Source of the DNA: Caldilineaceae bacterium | GTDB lineage: Bacteria > Chloroflexota > Anaerolineae > Caldilineales > Caldilineaceae | DNA: 64,000 bases | Direction of reading: 5' to 3' | Assembly (NCBI GenBank): GCA_022821585.1 | Contig: JAJEDI010000032.1 | Span: 17,604-81,603 of the forward strand | In this document: positions 35,545 through 43,441 of the stretch, one piece after another | Position numbering within the stretch: position 1 is the stretch's first letter | Layout of the letters: each line of letters begins with the position of its first letter | Translations under genes and position numbers: made by a program | Notes under the pieces: generated by a model | What the model was told of the DNA's origin: nothing | Database searches by the model: none | Seen by the model: the letters and a program-made list of their open reading frames with translations, nothing else

Positions 35545-36126
35545 TCAGGGCCGGGAGAGAAATATCTCGTCCAGAAGGGCAGAGAATCCCTCCAACACCG
35601 GAGAAGTCAGAGTCTGCCCCTCGGTGTAGGTAGCTCTTTCAGCGTAGCCGTCCGCGCCCAACAGTAGAACGGTGATGGTCCTGGCTTCAGGGTCCACCAA
35701 CCAGTACTCACGCACCCCATATTCGGCATACAGTTGGCGTTTGCGTGTCTCGTCGCGCTCGGCGGTGGAGTCGGAGCGGATCTCGACGAGCAGGTCGGGG
35801 GCGCCCTGGATGTTGGCAGATGTGACTATGCCGGCCCGAACTGAGGAGATGAACATCAGGTCGGGTTGGACTACGTGGGTTTCAGAAAGGACAACGTCGG
35901 TGGGGGCAAAGTAAACAACTCCCAGTTTCCTCTCTTCAACAAATGTGTCTAGCCGCGTCGCTAGTTTCATGGCTACGTGCTGATGGGCTATACCCGGGGC
36001 GGGTGGAATGAACAGTTCTCCATCCAGAAGTTCGTAGCGTTCATCTTCGGAGGTCTTCAGGTAGTCCTCGTATGTGAGTTTGGTCGTTATTGGACTGCCG
36101 TTAGGACCAAGATTAGTTCTTATCAT
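35545..36126 (-). CDS. Uma2 family protein (PD-(D/E)xK nuclease-like), first gene of a three-gene operon
   Basis: 193 residues from the ATG at 36126 with GGAAAG 5 bases upstream. It begins TKLTYEDYLKTSEDERYELLDGELF. Nuclease-fold marks are VVQPDLMFIS (D), PDLLVEIRSDSTAERDE (E) and KRQLYAEYGVREYWLVDPE, typical of Uma2/DUF820. Uma2 proteins are very abundant in Chloroflexota and cyanobacteria, and their role is unsettled. It is followed without a break by the AAA ATPase and DUF4276 genes. Upstream is a promoter with a GAACACATGTTC palindrome. A close relative is at 40503-41102. Confidence 0.88.
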   Translation of the reverse strand: MIRTNLGPNGSPITTKLTYEDYLKTSEDERYELLDGELFIPPAPGIAHQHVAMKLATRLDTFVEERKLGVVYFAPTDVVLSETHVVQPDLMFISSVRAGIVTSANIQGAPDLLVEIRSDSTAERDETRKRQLYAEYGVREYWLVDPEARTITVLLLGADGYAERATYTEGQTLTSPVLEGFSALLDEIFLSRP

Positions 36127-36173
36127 CTTTGCTTTCCAGTCCTGACTAAAGTGACCGGCCCCAGCCATCCTTT

Positions 36174-36208
36174 GAACACATGTTCTCGTACTTGACCGGC
36201 ATTGTCAA
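36174..36208 (-). promoter_or_regulatory. Promoter with LexA-box-like palindrome, Uma2 operon
   Basis: On the minus strand TTGACA (36203-36208), a 17-base spacer, then the -10 region overlapped by the palindrome GAACACATGTTC (36174-36185). The palindrome fits the GAAC-N4-GTTC pattern of Gram-positive-type LexA/DinR boxes (RNRY centre satisfied). The same layout, with the same 17-base spacing, lies upstream of the other Uma2 gene. Confidence 0.6.
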
Positions 36209-36429
36209 ATGAATGTTTCCTAAGGGATACAGTTAATTCTCTCACGAGTCTAGGCGCGTCTCATAAGTGGTGCATCCTGGATTTGAGGCGGGAACAGTCT
36301 GGCGGGGAAGTCGTGCCAGCGGTGGCTGGAGTTGTTTACCAGCTTTTGGAGTGACGCAGGGCAGGAGGCAGGGCGAGGAGAGTGCGGAGAGGATTGAGTG
36401 CCACAGTTTGGGTTGGGTGAGATTGGATT

Positions 36430-36605
36430 GGGGACTGGCGGGGCGTGGTCTGGCGAAGCACTTTCGACTGGGCACCTGTTACGAATATCGACACCGGGTC
36501 GGCGAGGCATGTTGTTGGCCGGGGGCGTTGCGGGGGCGGAGCCCCCGCACAAGGGAGGGCCGAATAGGCCCGACCGCCCAAAACTGCAGTGGTTAGTGGT
36601 CAGTG
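36430..36605. repeat. Dispersed structured repeat, copy 3 (central part)
   Basis: About 175 bases matching the middle of copies 1 and 2. It contains GGGCGTGGTCTGGCGAAGCAC, hairpin B at 36529-36549 (TGCGGGGGC-GGA-GCCCCCGCA) and hairpin C at 36557-36571. It lacks the hairpin A block. It occupies most of the gap between the Uma2 operator and the end of transporter operon 3. The stretch 36209-36429 before it shows no gene. Confidence 0.8.
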
Positions 36606-36625
36606 GTCAGAGGGTGGGGAGGGGC

Positions 36626-37522
36626 TCAGCCTTTGAGACCGGTGAGGACGACGCCTTCGATGATGAAGCGCTGGACGGCGATGAAGAGGGCGAGGATGGG
36701 GACGATGGCGAGGCTGGCGCCGGCCATGATGACGCCGTACTGGTTCCAGAATTCGCCGACGAAGGTTGCGAGGCCGACGGTGATGACGTATTTGTCGTGG
36801 CTGGAGATGACGACGAGAGGCCAGAGGAAGTCGTTCCAGTTCCACATGAAGTAGAAGGCGATGAGGGTGAAGAGGGCGGCGCGGGAGAGCGGGATGATGA
36901 TGCGGTGGAAGATGTACCACTCGCCAGCGCCGTCGATACGGGCGGCGTCGATCAGCTCTGTGGGGATGGTGTACATGAACTGGCGGAACATGAACATGGC
37001 GTAGATTGTGAAGATTTCGGGGACGATGAGGGCGGTATAGGTATCGGCCCAGCCGACCTGGACGGTCATGAGGTAGAGGGGGATGAGATAGACTTCGAAG
37101 GGGATTATCCAGGTGCTGAGGAGGATGTAGAAGATGATGTCGCGGCCGCGGAAGACGAATTTGCCGAAGATGTAGCCGAGGAGCGCGCTGGTGTAGATGT
37201 TGAAAATGGTCTTGATGACGCTTATGAAGGTTGTATTCCAATAGAGGCGGCCCATGTTGGCGCGGTCGAAGACGTCGATGTAGTTGGAAATCGTGGGGTT
37301 GATGGGGAAGAGACGGGGCGGGAAGGAGACGGTCTCGGCCTGGGGTTTGAAGGAGGTGCTGATCATCCAGATGAAGGGGACGACCATCAGAATGGCGCCG
37401 GCGCCCAGGACAAGGTAGTTGATCAACAGGCCGCGGCGCAGGCGCTGGAAGTCGGTTGCGCCGCGGTTGAGAGCCCGCGTATCGACCTGGCTGGGTATAC
37501 CAACAAAGTCCTGGTTAGCCAT
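36626..37522 (-). CDS. Carbohydrate ABC transporter permease, MalG type
   Basis: 298 residues, six membrane segments. FPPRLFPINPTISNYIDVF follows TM1, and the EAA loop is ELIDAARIDGAGEWYIFHRI. It is the last gene of operon 3, 63 bases after its MalF-type partner. The stop lies just beyond repeat copy 3. Confidence 0.92.
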   Translation of the reverse strand: MANQDFVGIPSQVDTRALNRGATDFQRLRRGLLINYLVLGAGAILMVVPFIWMISTSFKPQAETVSFPPRLFPINPTISNYIDVFDRANMGRLYWNTTFISVIKTIFNIYTSALLGYIFGKFVFRGRDIIFYILLSTWIIPFEVYLIPLYLMTVQVGWADTYTALIVPEIFTIYAMFMFRQFMYTIPTELIDAARIDGAGEWYIFHRIIIPLSRAALFTLIAFYFMWNWNDFLWPLVVISSHDKYVITVGLATFVGEFWNQYGVIMAGASLAIVPILALFIAVQRFIIEGVVLTGLKG

Positions 37523-37585
37523 GCGTTTCTCCAGAAAGAGACCAGGTCAGACAAGGGGGATGACAGCGTCGGGTTTGAAAGCAGC

Positions 37586-38503
37586 TCATAGTTCCCAGTC
37601 GACCCGTTGCAGTTTGAACTGGACGAGAGTAAGGATGAGAACGATTGCGAAGAGGACGAAGGACATGCTGGAGGCCTGGCCCATGAACATGCGCTGGAAG
37701 GCGTAGTCGTAGATATGGAGCGCCAGCACCCTGGTGGAGTCGAGCGGGCCGCCGCCGGTCATCATGTAGATAGCCTGGAAGCCGCCGCTGAAGCCGCCGA
37801 TGACGCCGGTGATGAGGACGAAGGAGACGACAGGTTTGAGCAGAGGCAGTGTGATCCTGAAGGCCAGCTGGAGGCTGCTGGCGCCGTCGATTTCGGCGGC
37901 CTCGTAGTAGTCTTTGGGGATCCCTTTCAGTCCGGCGAGATAGATGATGACGGTAAAGCCGATCCCGCCCCAGATTCCCATGACGATGATGCTGGGCATG
38001 GCCCAAGTGGTGGACTGGAGCCAGGGGACAGGTTGGATGCCCACAAAGCTGAGGAGTTGATTGAGCAGGCCGAAACGGGTCTGCAGCATCCATTTCCAGA
38101 TGGTGGCGCTGGCGATAACGGAGGTCATGACGGGCAGGAAGTAGAGCAGACGCAGGAGGATGCTGCCGCGCTTGATTGGGTTGAGGATGAGAGCGACGAT
38201 GAGGGAACAGAATGCGCCGAGGAAGGTGCCGGCGAAGGTGCGGTACATGGTGTTCCACATGACTTTGTAGAAGAGCGAATCCTTGGCAAGGAGGACGTAG
38301 TTGTCGAGACCGACAAAGGGTGAGACGTTGCCGAAGAGGCTCCATTCGTGCATGCTGATGAAAAAGGAGAAGAAGATAGGGTAGAACTTGACTATGGCGT
38401 AGAAGAGGATGGTGGGAACGAGGGCAATGATGATGAAGCGGTGCTCGGCGGCGCGCAGGGTGGAGCGGCTACCTGTGAATTTCTGTGCGATATTTTGAAT
38501 CAT
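37586..38503 (-). CDS. Carbohydrate ABC transporter permease, MalF type
   Basis: 305 residues from the ATG at 38503 (MIQNIAQKFTGSRSTL). The frame is open further upstream to 38566 but that part is not family-like. TM1 is FIIIALVPTILFYAIVKFYPIFF. The EAA loop is DYYEAAEIDGASSLQLAFRI, followed by MTGGGPLDSTRVLALHIY. It partners the MalG-type gene. A 316-base gap with a perfect 18-bp inverted repeat separates it from the binding-protein gene. Confidence 0.9.
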   Translation of the reverse strand: MIQNIAQKFTGSRSTLRAAEHRFIIIALVPTILFYAIVKFYPIFFSFFISMHEWSLFGNVSPFVGLDNYVLLAKDSLFYKVMWNTMYRTFAGTFLGAFCSLIVALILNPIKRGSILLRLLYFLPVMTSVIASATIWKWMLQTRFGLLNQLLSFVGIQPVPWLQSTTWAMPSIIVMGIWGGIGFTVIIYLAGLKGIPKDYYEAAEIDGASSLQLAFRITLPLLKPVVSFVLITGVIGGFSGGFQAIYMMTGGGPLDSTRVLALHIYDYAFQRMFMGQASSMSFVLFAIVLILTLVQFKLQRVDWEL

Positions 38504-38739
38504 CACATCGTCTCTAAAGGGGCGTTCGCGGTGTTTTGTGCGGGGGCCGGCGAACAGATTGTGCAAAGGTGGTGCGGATTGCAGCAGAGCAGATTTGAGA
38601 GCGGACGCGGGTCACCCGGACTGGTGGCGATCCTTGCGGCCGGCGAGAGCACCGGGGCGGAATACAGGTCTCTTTCGCGAACGTCCTGCCTAGCCCTACG
38701 GGCCAGGCAATTCGGATTCCCGGACCAGTTGAACATCAG

Positions 38740-38782
38740 ATGTGTAACTCCCACGCCTATAGCAGGCGTGGGAGTTACACAT
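38740..38782. repeat. Perfect 18-bp inverted repeat at binding-protein/permease junction (operon 3)
   Basis: Arms 38740-38757 (ATGTGTAACTCCCACGCC) and 38765-38782 (its exact reverse complement) around a 7-base loop TATAGCA. It lies 38 bases after the binding-protein stop, read on the minus strand, and far before the permease start. No T-tract follows. The rest of the 316-base gap holds no gene. Confidence 0.75.
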
Positions 38783-38819
38783 TCGATAGATAGCCTGCAG
38801 TGCATGCCGGCTGTCCGGT

Positions 38820-40136
38820 CTAGACCCAATACTTTGCCAGGCCCTCGTCGATGAGCTTCTGGATTTCGGCGTCGCCGTACTCCAGGGCCTCGGCCACCGA
38901 CCGTCCCTCATTGACGATCAGATGCAGAACGTCATTTTGAACGGCGCCGGCGCGTTCGGGCACGGCGGCGTAGTTGCGTTCATGGGGATTGACTTCAGAG
39001 GCCTCTTTAAGGCCGGGTGTTTCCAGCAGCCTGGGGTCGGACATAAGGTCGGCGCGCTCGGGCACGAGCGAGATCAGTTCGCACAAGGCCCAGTAGGCAT
39101 CTTTGCCGCCGTCCTTGTAGAGGAACTCCATGAACTCCCAGGTGTCGCCATCGTTTTCGGGGTGGCCGGTTACGGCAGAGATAGAGGTTACCGTGTCCTT
39201 GTAGCCATAGAGCGGGTCGGGTTCGCCGGTTGGGGTAGGCGGGTGCGAGTAGCCGATGTGGGGGTACATATCGGGATAGGTGTTGACGTACTCGCCGACC
39301 ACCCAGGTCTGTTCCTCGGTCATGGCGGCGAGACCGTTGCCGATGGAGTCGAAGTTGGGGAATCCGGAGTCCCAGACTTCGTGGACGAGGGACAGGTCGG
39401 TGATGTAGGTGAAGGCCTCATGGACTTCGGAGCTGGTCATGAGAGAGATCTGTTCATCGCCATTGTTCTGGATGACGTTGCCGCCCAGCTGATAGATCTG
39501 GCTCAACACGGGCCATTCGCCGGTGAGGGCGAAACCGGCGCGTGAAATGGCACCTGTTCCGTCCTTTTGTGTGAGCGCTTTGGCTGCTGTGGTGAAGTCG
39601 TCCCAGGTCTTGGGTGGCGACTCCGGATCGAGGCCGGCCTCTTCGAACATCTGCTTGTTGTACATCAGGAGGGTACAGGTGGTGCCGGTGGGAAGTACAT
39701 AGCGCCCGTTGGTCTTGATGTCAAAGAGGGGATAGGCCTCTTCAAACCAGCTGGGCGGGAAGATGTCTTCAGGGAACTCAAGGACGAGATTTTCTTCGCG
39801 CATCTGGTGCATGAAGGCAAGGGAGCGCATTTTGATCATGTTCGGCCCGGTGCCGGCTGCGAGTGCTGAGTAGAGCTTTTCGACATATCCGCCGGCAATG
39901 GACTGGACATCGACGGTGATTCGATCGTTTTGTTCAGCGAATTTGTCAGCGACGCTGCGGTAGAGATCCATGCGGATATCCCACCAGCCCCAAAGGGAAA
40001 GCTCGACCGGTTCTTCGTCGGCGGCTCCCTCCATACCGGGCGCGGCTGCGGGAACGCAGGCGGCCATGGTCAACCCGAGGCCGGTGAGACCGGCTGTTTT
40101 GAGAAACTGACGTCGGCTAGCGTTTGGCATTTTCAT
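38820..40136 (-). CDS. Extracellular sugar-binding lipoprotein with Tat-type signal
   Basis: 438 residues from the ATG at 40136, preceded by GGAGGGAATAGC. The frame extends upstream to 40298 but that part covers the promoter. The Tat motif ASRRQFLKTAG and lipobox TMAAC (C27) are clear. The mature part has LSLWGWWDIRMDLYRSVADK, NDRITVDVQSIAGGYVEKLY, AAGTGPNMIKMRS and PKTWDDFTTAAKAL, the family 1 sugar-binding layout. It heads operon 3, which has two permeases and no ATPase. Confidence 0.92.
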   Translation of the reverse strand: MKMPNASRRQFLKTAGLTGLGLTMAACVPAAAPGMEGAADEEPVELSLWGWWDIRMDLYRSVADKFAEQNDRITVDVQSIAGGYVEKLYSALAAGTGPNMIKMRSLAFMHQMREENLVLEFPEDIFPPSWFEEAYPLFDIKTNGRYVLPTGTTCTLLMYNKQMFEEAGLDPESPPKTWDDFTTAAKALTQKDGTGAISRAGFALTGEWPVLSQIYQLGGNVIQNNGDEQISLMTSSEVHEAFTYITDLSLVHEVWDSGFPNFDSIGNGLAAMTEEQTWVVGEYVNTYPDMYPHIGYSHPPTPTGEPDPLYGYKDTVTSISAVTGHPENDGDTWEFMEFLYKDGGKDAYWALCELISLVPERADLMSDPRLLETPGLKEASEVNPHERNYAAVPERAGAVQNDVLHLIVNEGRSVAEALEYGDAEIQKLIDEGLAKYWV

Positions 40137-40288
40137 GCTATTCCCTCCTGGAATTGGGTTGTATAGAGGTGTTGGGACATGAGGACTAATCAGACCGTTT
40201 TCCGTCTCAAATTCGACCGCCGGGAGGCAAAGAGACGGATCAGGACATTTTTCTTTTGCCATATAGTTGACATGTAGCCGGTGGGTGT

Positions 40289-40317
40289 AAGCTAACACAC
40301 GGGAAATTCATTGTCAA
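40289..40317 (-). promoter_or_regulatory. Candidate promoter for transporter operon 3
   Basis: On the minus strand TTGACA (40312-40317), exactly 17 bases, then TAGCTT (40289-40294), about 150 bases before the binding-protein start. The -35 is perfect; the -10 matches at three positions. Confidence 0.5.
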
Positions 40318-40450
40318 TGCGGTACCTCGTTTGGACACAGGTCAGTATAGAGGTGAGAGCCCGGATGTTTACCAAAAGAGTGAGCAGGCTGCGCGATCTG
40401 TTCGGGCAGGTGGCCACCAGGGGACATTTGGTCAAGAAGGAAGGATCAGA

Positions 40451-40485
40451 GGGCACGCACAAGGGGTGCCCCTACGGGGATGTGC
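40451..40485. repeat. Fragment of the dispersed repeat (hairpin A block)
   Basis: GGGCACGCACAAGGGGTGCC followed by CCTACGGGGA corresponds to the hairpin A block of copy 2 (GGGCAGGCACAAGGCCTGCC and CCTACGGGGA). The stem differs by paired changes, GGGCAC with GTGCCC instead of GGGCAGG with CCTGCCC. It lies just beyond the stop of the second Uma2 gene. Confidence 0.6.
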
Positions 40486-40502
40486 GGAAGGGCAGGTCCG
40501 GA

Positions 40503-41102
40503 TCAGGTGGTCATTTCCTCTGAATCAAGGTCTGGAAACAGGTCGTTCAAATTGATAAATAGGCCATGCAGCATGGGAGAATTCAGAGTCTGGCATAAAG
40601 TGTAGGTAGCTGCCTCCTCGTAGCCATTCTCGCCCAGCAATAGAACGGAGATGGTTGCGTCTTCAGGGTCGACCAGCCAGTACTCCTCAACACCACAGTC
40701 TGCATAGAGCTGACGTTTGAATGACTCATCGCGCTCGGCGGTGGAATCGGAGCGAATTTCGACGATGAGGTCGGGTGCGCCCTGGATGTTGGCGGGGGTG
40801 ATGATGTCGACCCGCTCGGATGATATGAACAGCAGGTCGGGTTGGACGACGTCGGTGCGGGAGAGTACGACGTCAGTGGGGGCGAAGAAGAGATGGCCGA
40901 GTCCGCCCTCTCTGATAAAGCGAGCCATCCGCCATCCTAACTCGGCCTGAACTGACTGATGGGCTGTATTCGGAGCAGGCGGCACTATCAGAGCTCCGTC
41001 CAGAAGTTCGTAGCGTTCATCATCGGGGGTTTTCAGGTAGTCCTCGTAAGTGAGTTTGGTCGTTGCAGGACTGTTTTGAGAAACAGGTTCCGCTCTCAAC
41101 AT
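40503..41102 (-). CDS. Uma2 family protein (PD-(D/E)xK nuclease-like), second copy
   Basis: 199 residues from the ATG at 41102 with GGAGGG 5 bases upstream. It is closely related to 35545-36126: TKLTYEDYLKTPDDERYELLDG at the start, VVQPDLLFISSERV, PDLIVEIRSDSTAERDESFK and DCGVEEYWLVDPEDATI. The nuclease-fold D, E and K positions are kept. Unlike the first copy, it is not followed by ATPase and DUF4276 genes. Its promoter/operator region is very similar to that of the first copy. It lies 185 bases after the amidohydrolase stop on the same strand. Confidence 0.88.
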   Translation of the reverse strand: MLRAEPVSQNSPATTKLTYEDYLKTPDDERYELLDGALIVPPAPNTAHQSVQAELGWRMARFIREGGLGHLFFAPTDVVLSRTDVVQPDLLFISSERVDIITPANIQGAPDLIVEIRSDSTAERDESFKRQLYADCGVEEYWLVDPEDATISVLLLGENGYEEAATYTLCQTLNSPMLHGLFINLNDLFPDLDSEEMTT

Positions 41103-41149
41103 TGTTGCCCTCCTGTCAGAACAACTTTGACCGGCCAGAGCCGTCATCT

Positions 41150-41184
41150 GAACACATGTTCTCGTAGTTGCCCGACTTTGTCAA
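41150..41184 (-). promoter_or_regulatory. Promoter with LexA-box-like palindrome, second Uma2
   Basis: TTGACA (41179-41184 on the minus strand), 17-base spacer, then GAACACATGTTC (41150-41161). Identical palindrome and spacing to 36174-36208, and about two thirds of the spacer bases are shared. Confidence 0.6.
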
Positions 41185-41287
41185 ACGGGTTTTGCCAGGG
41201 AAAACAGCTGATCTGCTCGCGGTGATGCGCAGTTGCTTCAGGACAATGCCTGAAGCAAGACATGCGGTACTACGAATCACCGGCCAC

Positions 41288-42697
41288 TCACACTTGCGCC
41301 ACCGGCCACTCGCTACCTGGATCGATACCAAGCCGATGGGCGCGTCGGGCGACCGACGCGGTCACTGCCTGGCCTATCTCATGCTCGTCGACGCGGGTGG
41401 AGCGGCCGCGGCGGAGTACGATTTCGCCGTTGACGAGGACGGTGTCGACGCTTCCGGCGCCCAGCGTGAGGGCGAGGAGGTGAACGGGGTTGTTGGTGGG
41501 GTAGGCGCCAGCGGCGCGAGGGGAGCGGACGACGACGTCGGCGCGTTTGCCCGGTTCGAGGCTGCCGAGCTCGGCCTGGAGGCCGGCGGCGGCGGCGGCA
41601 TTCAGAGTCTGCATTTCGAGGAGGTCGGAGGGGGATACGGGGTCGTCGCCTACGCGTGCGGCGAAATGTGCGGCCTGCATGAGCTCGGCGGGCGTGCAGT
41701 CGAAGGCGCCGTCTACGGCGAGGGATACGGGGATGCCGCGGCGGTGGCGTGCGGCCATTCGGAAGTCGGCTGTGCGGGCGATGCCGAGAGAGAAGAAGGA
41801 GATTGGGGACCATATGATCTGGCAGCCGCTGTCCCGGATGGCGGCCTCTTCGTCGTCGTCCAGCAAGTTGGCATGGACGATGAAGGTGTTCTCATCGAGG
41901 ACGCCGAGCTCGTGCAGGTGGACAAGCTGGCTGAAGCCTGTTATTGAGCGATAGATTTCGCCTTCGCCGGGGGCGTAGCCGGCGTGCAGGTGGAGGGGGA
42001 CGTTGCTGGCGCGGGCGCAGGCGTGGGCGGCTTGCAGCAGTTCGGGGGAGGCGGTGCCGACGCCATATACGAAGACGAAGCCGCGTACCAGTGCATCGAG
42101 GTCCTGATTTCTGTGCAGCTCGGCGTCGAGGAGTCCGAGCGCGCGGTCGCGGTCGACCGGGGCGCGGGCCATGAGGCGGGGGCTTTCGAGGCCGGGCATG
42201 GCGGCGAGCGTTTCGCGGCGGTCCCAGATGTAGGGCGGGGCGAAGAGCGCCCTCATGCCGACTCGCTCGACTGCTTCGGCGGCGGCTCCGGTTGAGAAGA
42301 GGGTGCCGGGCTCGATGAACATGGTGAAGCCGCTTTGCAGCATTTCGAGGGAGGCCATGGCGGTGGCGGCAGCTTCGTCATCGGATGTGACATCGGCTTT
42401 CCAGTCGGCGAATTTGATTGTGGAGGCGTCTACGTCGTGGATGTTGCCGAAGACGCCGCGGCAGGTGGTGTGCACGATGTGGTTGTGGGCGTCGATGAAG
42501 CCGGGATGGACGATGGCGCCGGCGGCGTCGATGGTTTCGCCGGCGTCATATTTTGGGCGCAGTTCGGCGTCGGCGCCGACCTCGACAATGCGCGAGTTTG
42601 TGACGGCCACGGCGCCGGAGGGGTAGATGGTGCGGGCAGCGTTCATAGTGACGAGTTGCCCGTTGTGGATGAGAATGTCGCACCGGTTCTTGTTCAT
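41288..42697 (-). CDS. Amidohydrolase family metal-dependent deaminase/hydrolase (TRZ/ATZ type)
   Basis: 469 residues. Metal ligands are visible: HPGFIDAHNHIVH (HxH), LHLHAGYAPGEG, TFIVHANLLDDDEE and the aspartate in VSLAVDGAFDCT. The flanking small beta domain is at both ends (DILIHNGQLVTMNA at the start, GKRADVVVRSP near the end), the usual layout of the chlorohydrolase/guanine-deaminase-like group. It likely removes an amino or halogen group from a ring or hydrolyses a related substrate. It starts 4 bases after the P-loop gene stop, so the two are translated from one mRNA. Confidence 0.87.
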   Translation of the reverse strand: MNKNRCDILIHNGQLVTMNAARTIYPSGAVAVTNSRIVEVGADAELRPKYDAGETIDAAGAIVHPGFIDAHNHIVHTTCRGVFGNIHDVDASTIKFADWKADVTSDDEAAATAMASLEMLQSGFTMFIEPGTLFSTGAAAEAVERVGMRALFAPPYIWDRRETLAAMPGLESPRLMARAPVDRDRALGLLDAELHRNQDLDALVRGFVFVYGVGTASPELLQAAHACARASNVPLHLHAGYAPGEGEIYRSITGFSQLVHLHELGVLDENTFIVHANLLDDDEEAAIRDSGCQIIWSPISFFSLGIARTADFRMAARHRRGIPVSLAVDGAFDCTPAELMQAAHFAARVGDDPVSPSDLLEMQTLNAAAAAGLQAELGSLEPGKRADVVVRSPRAAGAYPTNNPVHLLALTLGAGSVDTVLVNGEIVLRRGRSTRVDEHEIGQAVTASVARRAHRLGIDPGSEWPVAQV

Positions 42698-42701
42698 TGG
42701 A

Positions 42702-43382
42702 CTAGCCGGCCTTTCCCTGGCGCAGTGCCAGCCGCAACAGTTCGCTTTCGGTCAAGTAGGGCTGGATGCTGGCGGCGAAATCTGCCACGGACTCGGCTAC
42801 CGTCGCGGTTGATGTGTCCAGCCTGAATTTCTGACGTATAAGCGAGTGATCGTACTCTTCTTCGAAGCGCTGGATGATGTGCTCGACATCCGGTTCGGGC
42901 ACGACGGGGTAGGGATGGGGGGCATCCTGCATGCGCTGGCGGATCACGTCGGGCGCGGCCTCCACGAGGATGAGGACGGCGTCGGGCCTGAACTGGAGGA
43001 TGCGCTGTTCGAGATTGCGGGAGATCACTGTGCGGTCACCGTCCTGGCCGCGGCCGCCGTATCCGTAGTACTTGGTGGCGTAGACCAGCTCGTCGAAGTA
43101 GAGGCCGATGCCCATGAAGTTTTCGTCGGAGCCGGAGGCCCAGGGCGTGTGATAGTAGAGGTTGTGCCGCTGGATTACCTCGGTGAGGCGGGGGCTGAGC
43201 TGCTGGAAGGCGGCGATATCTTCGGGCGTCAGCTCGGGGCCGTGCGGCTTGGTATCGGGCAGCTTGTTATGGTCGTGAATCAGTTTGAACTCGGTACCCA
43301 AGGACTCTTGGGCCCAGTCGTTGATGGCGTGGGCGAGGGTTGTTGTGCCGGCGTATTCGCAGCCGATGAGAATCAGGTACAT
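42702..43382 (-). CDS. P-loop nucleotide-binding protein with altered Walker A
   Basis: 226 residues. The N-terminus MYLILIGCEYAGTTTLAHAI has the shape of a Walker A motif (G-x4-G-K-T) but T13 replaces the lysine. Later, LYFDELVYATKYYGYGGR, the DRTVISRNLEQRI stretch and DAVLILVEAAPDVIRQRMQ look like the lid and NMP-binding parts of small nucleoside or thymidylate kinases. Binding of nucleotide without the lysine is doubtful, so it may be a pseudo-kinase or an unusual kinase. It sits between a UxuA-like gene and an amidohydrolase gene and starts after GGAG. Confidence 0.65.
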   Translation of the reverse strand: MYLILIGCEYAGTTTLAHAINDWAQESLGTEFKLIHDHNKLPDTKPHGPELTPEDIAAFQQLSPRLTEVIQRHNLYYHTPWASGSDENFMGIGLYFDELVYATKYYGYGGRGQDGDRTVISRNLEQRILQFRPDAVLILVEAAPDVIRQRMQDAPHPYPVVPEPDVEHIIQRFEEEYDHSLIRQKFRLDTSTATVAESVADFAASIQPYLTESELLRLALRQGKAG

Positions 43383-43441
43383 GGTAGGTTTCTCCGAAAA
43401 TGTCGCTGTCCAGGCAGCTGGCGGTGTTGGAATTGGCGGGT

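Noticed and set aside
36398..37591. Plus-strand open frame of 397 codons over repeat copy 3 and a permease
   Set aside because: Highly acidic low-complexity antisense of a conserved permease gene, starting inside a repeat.
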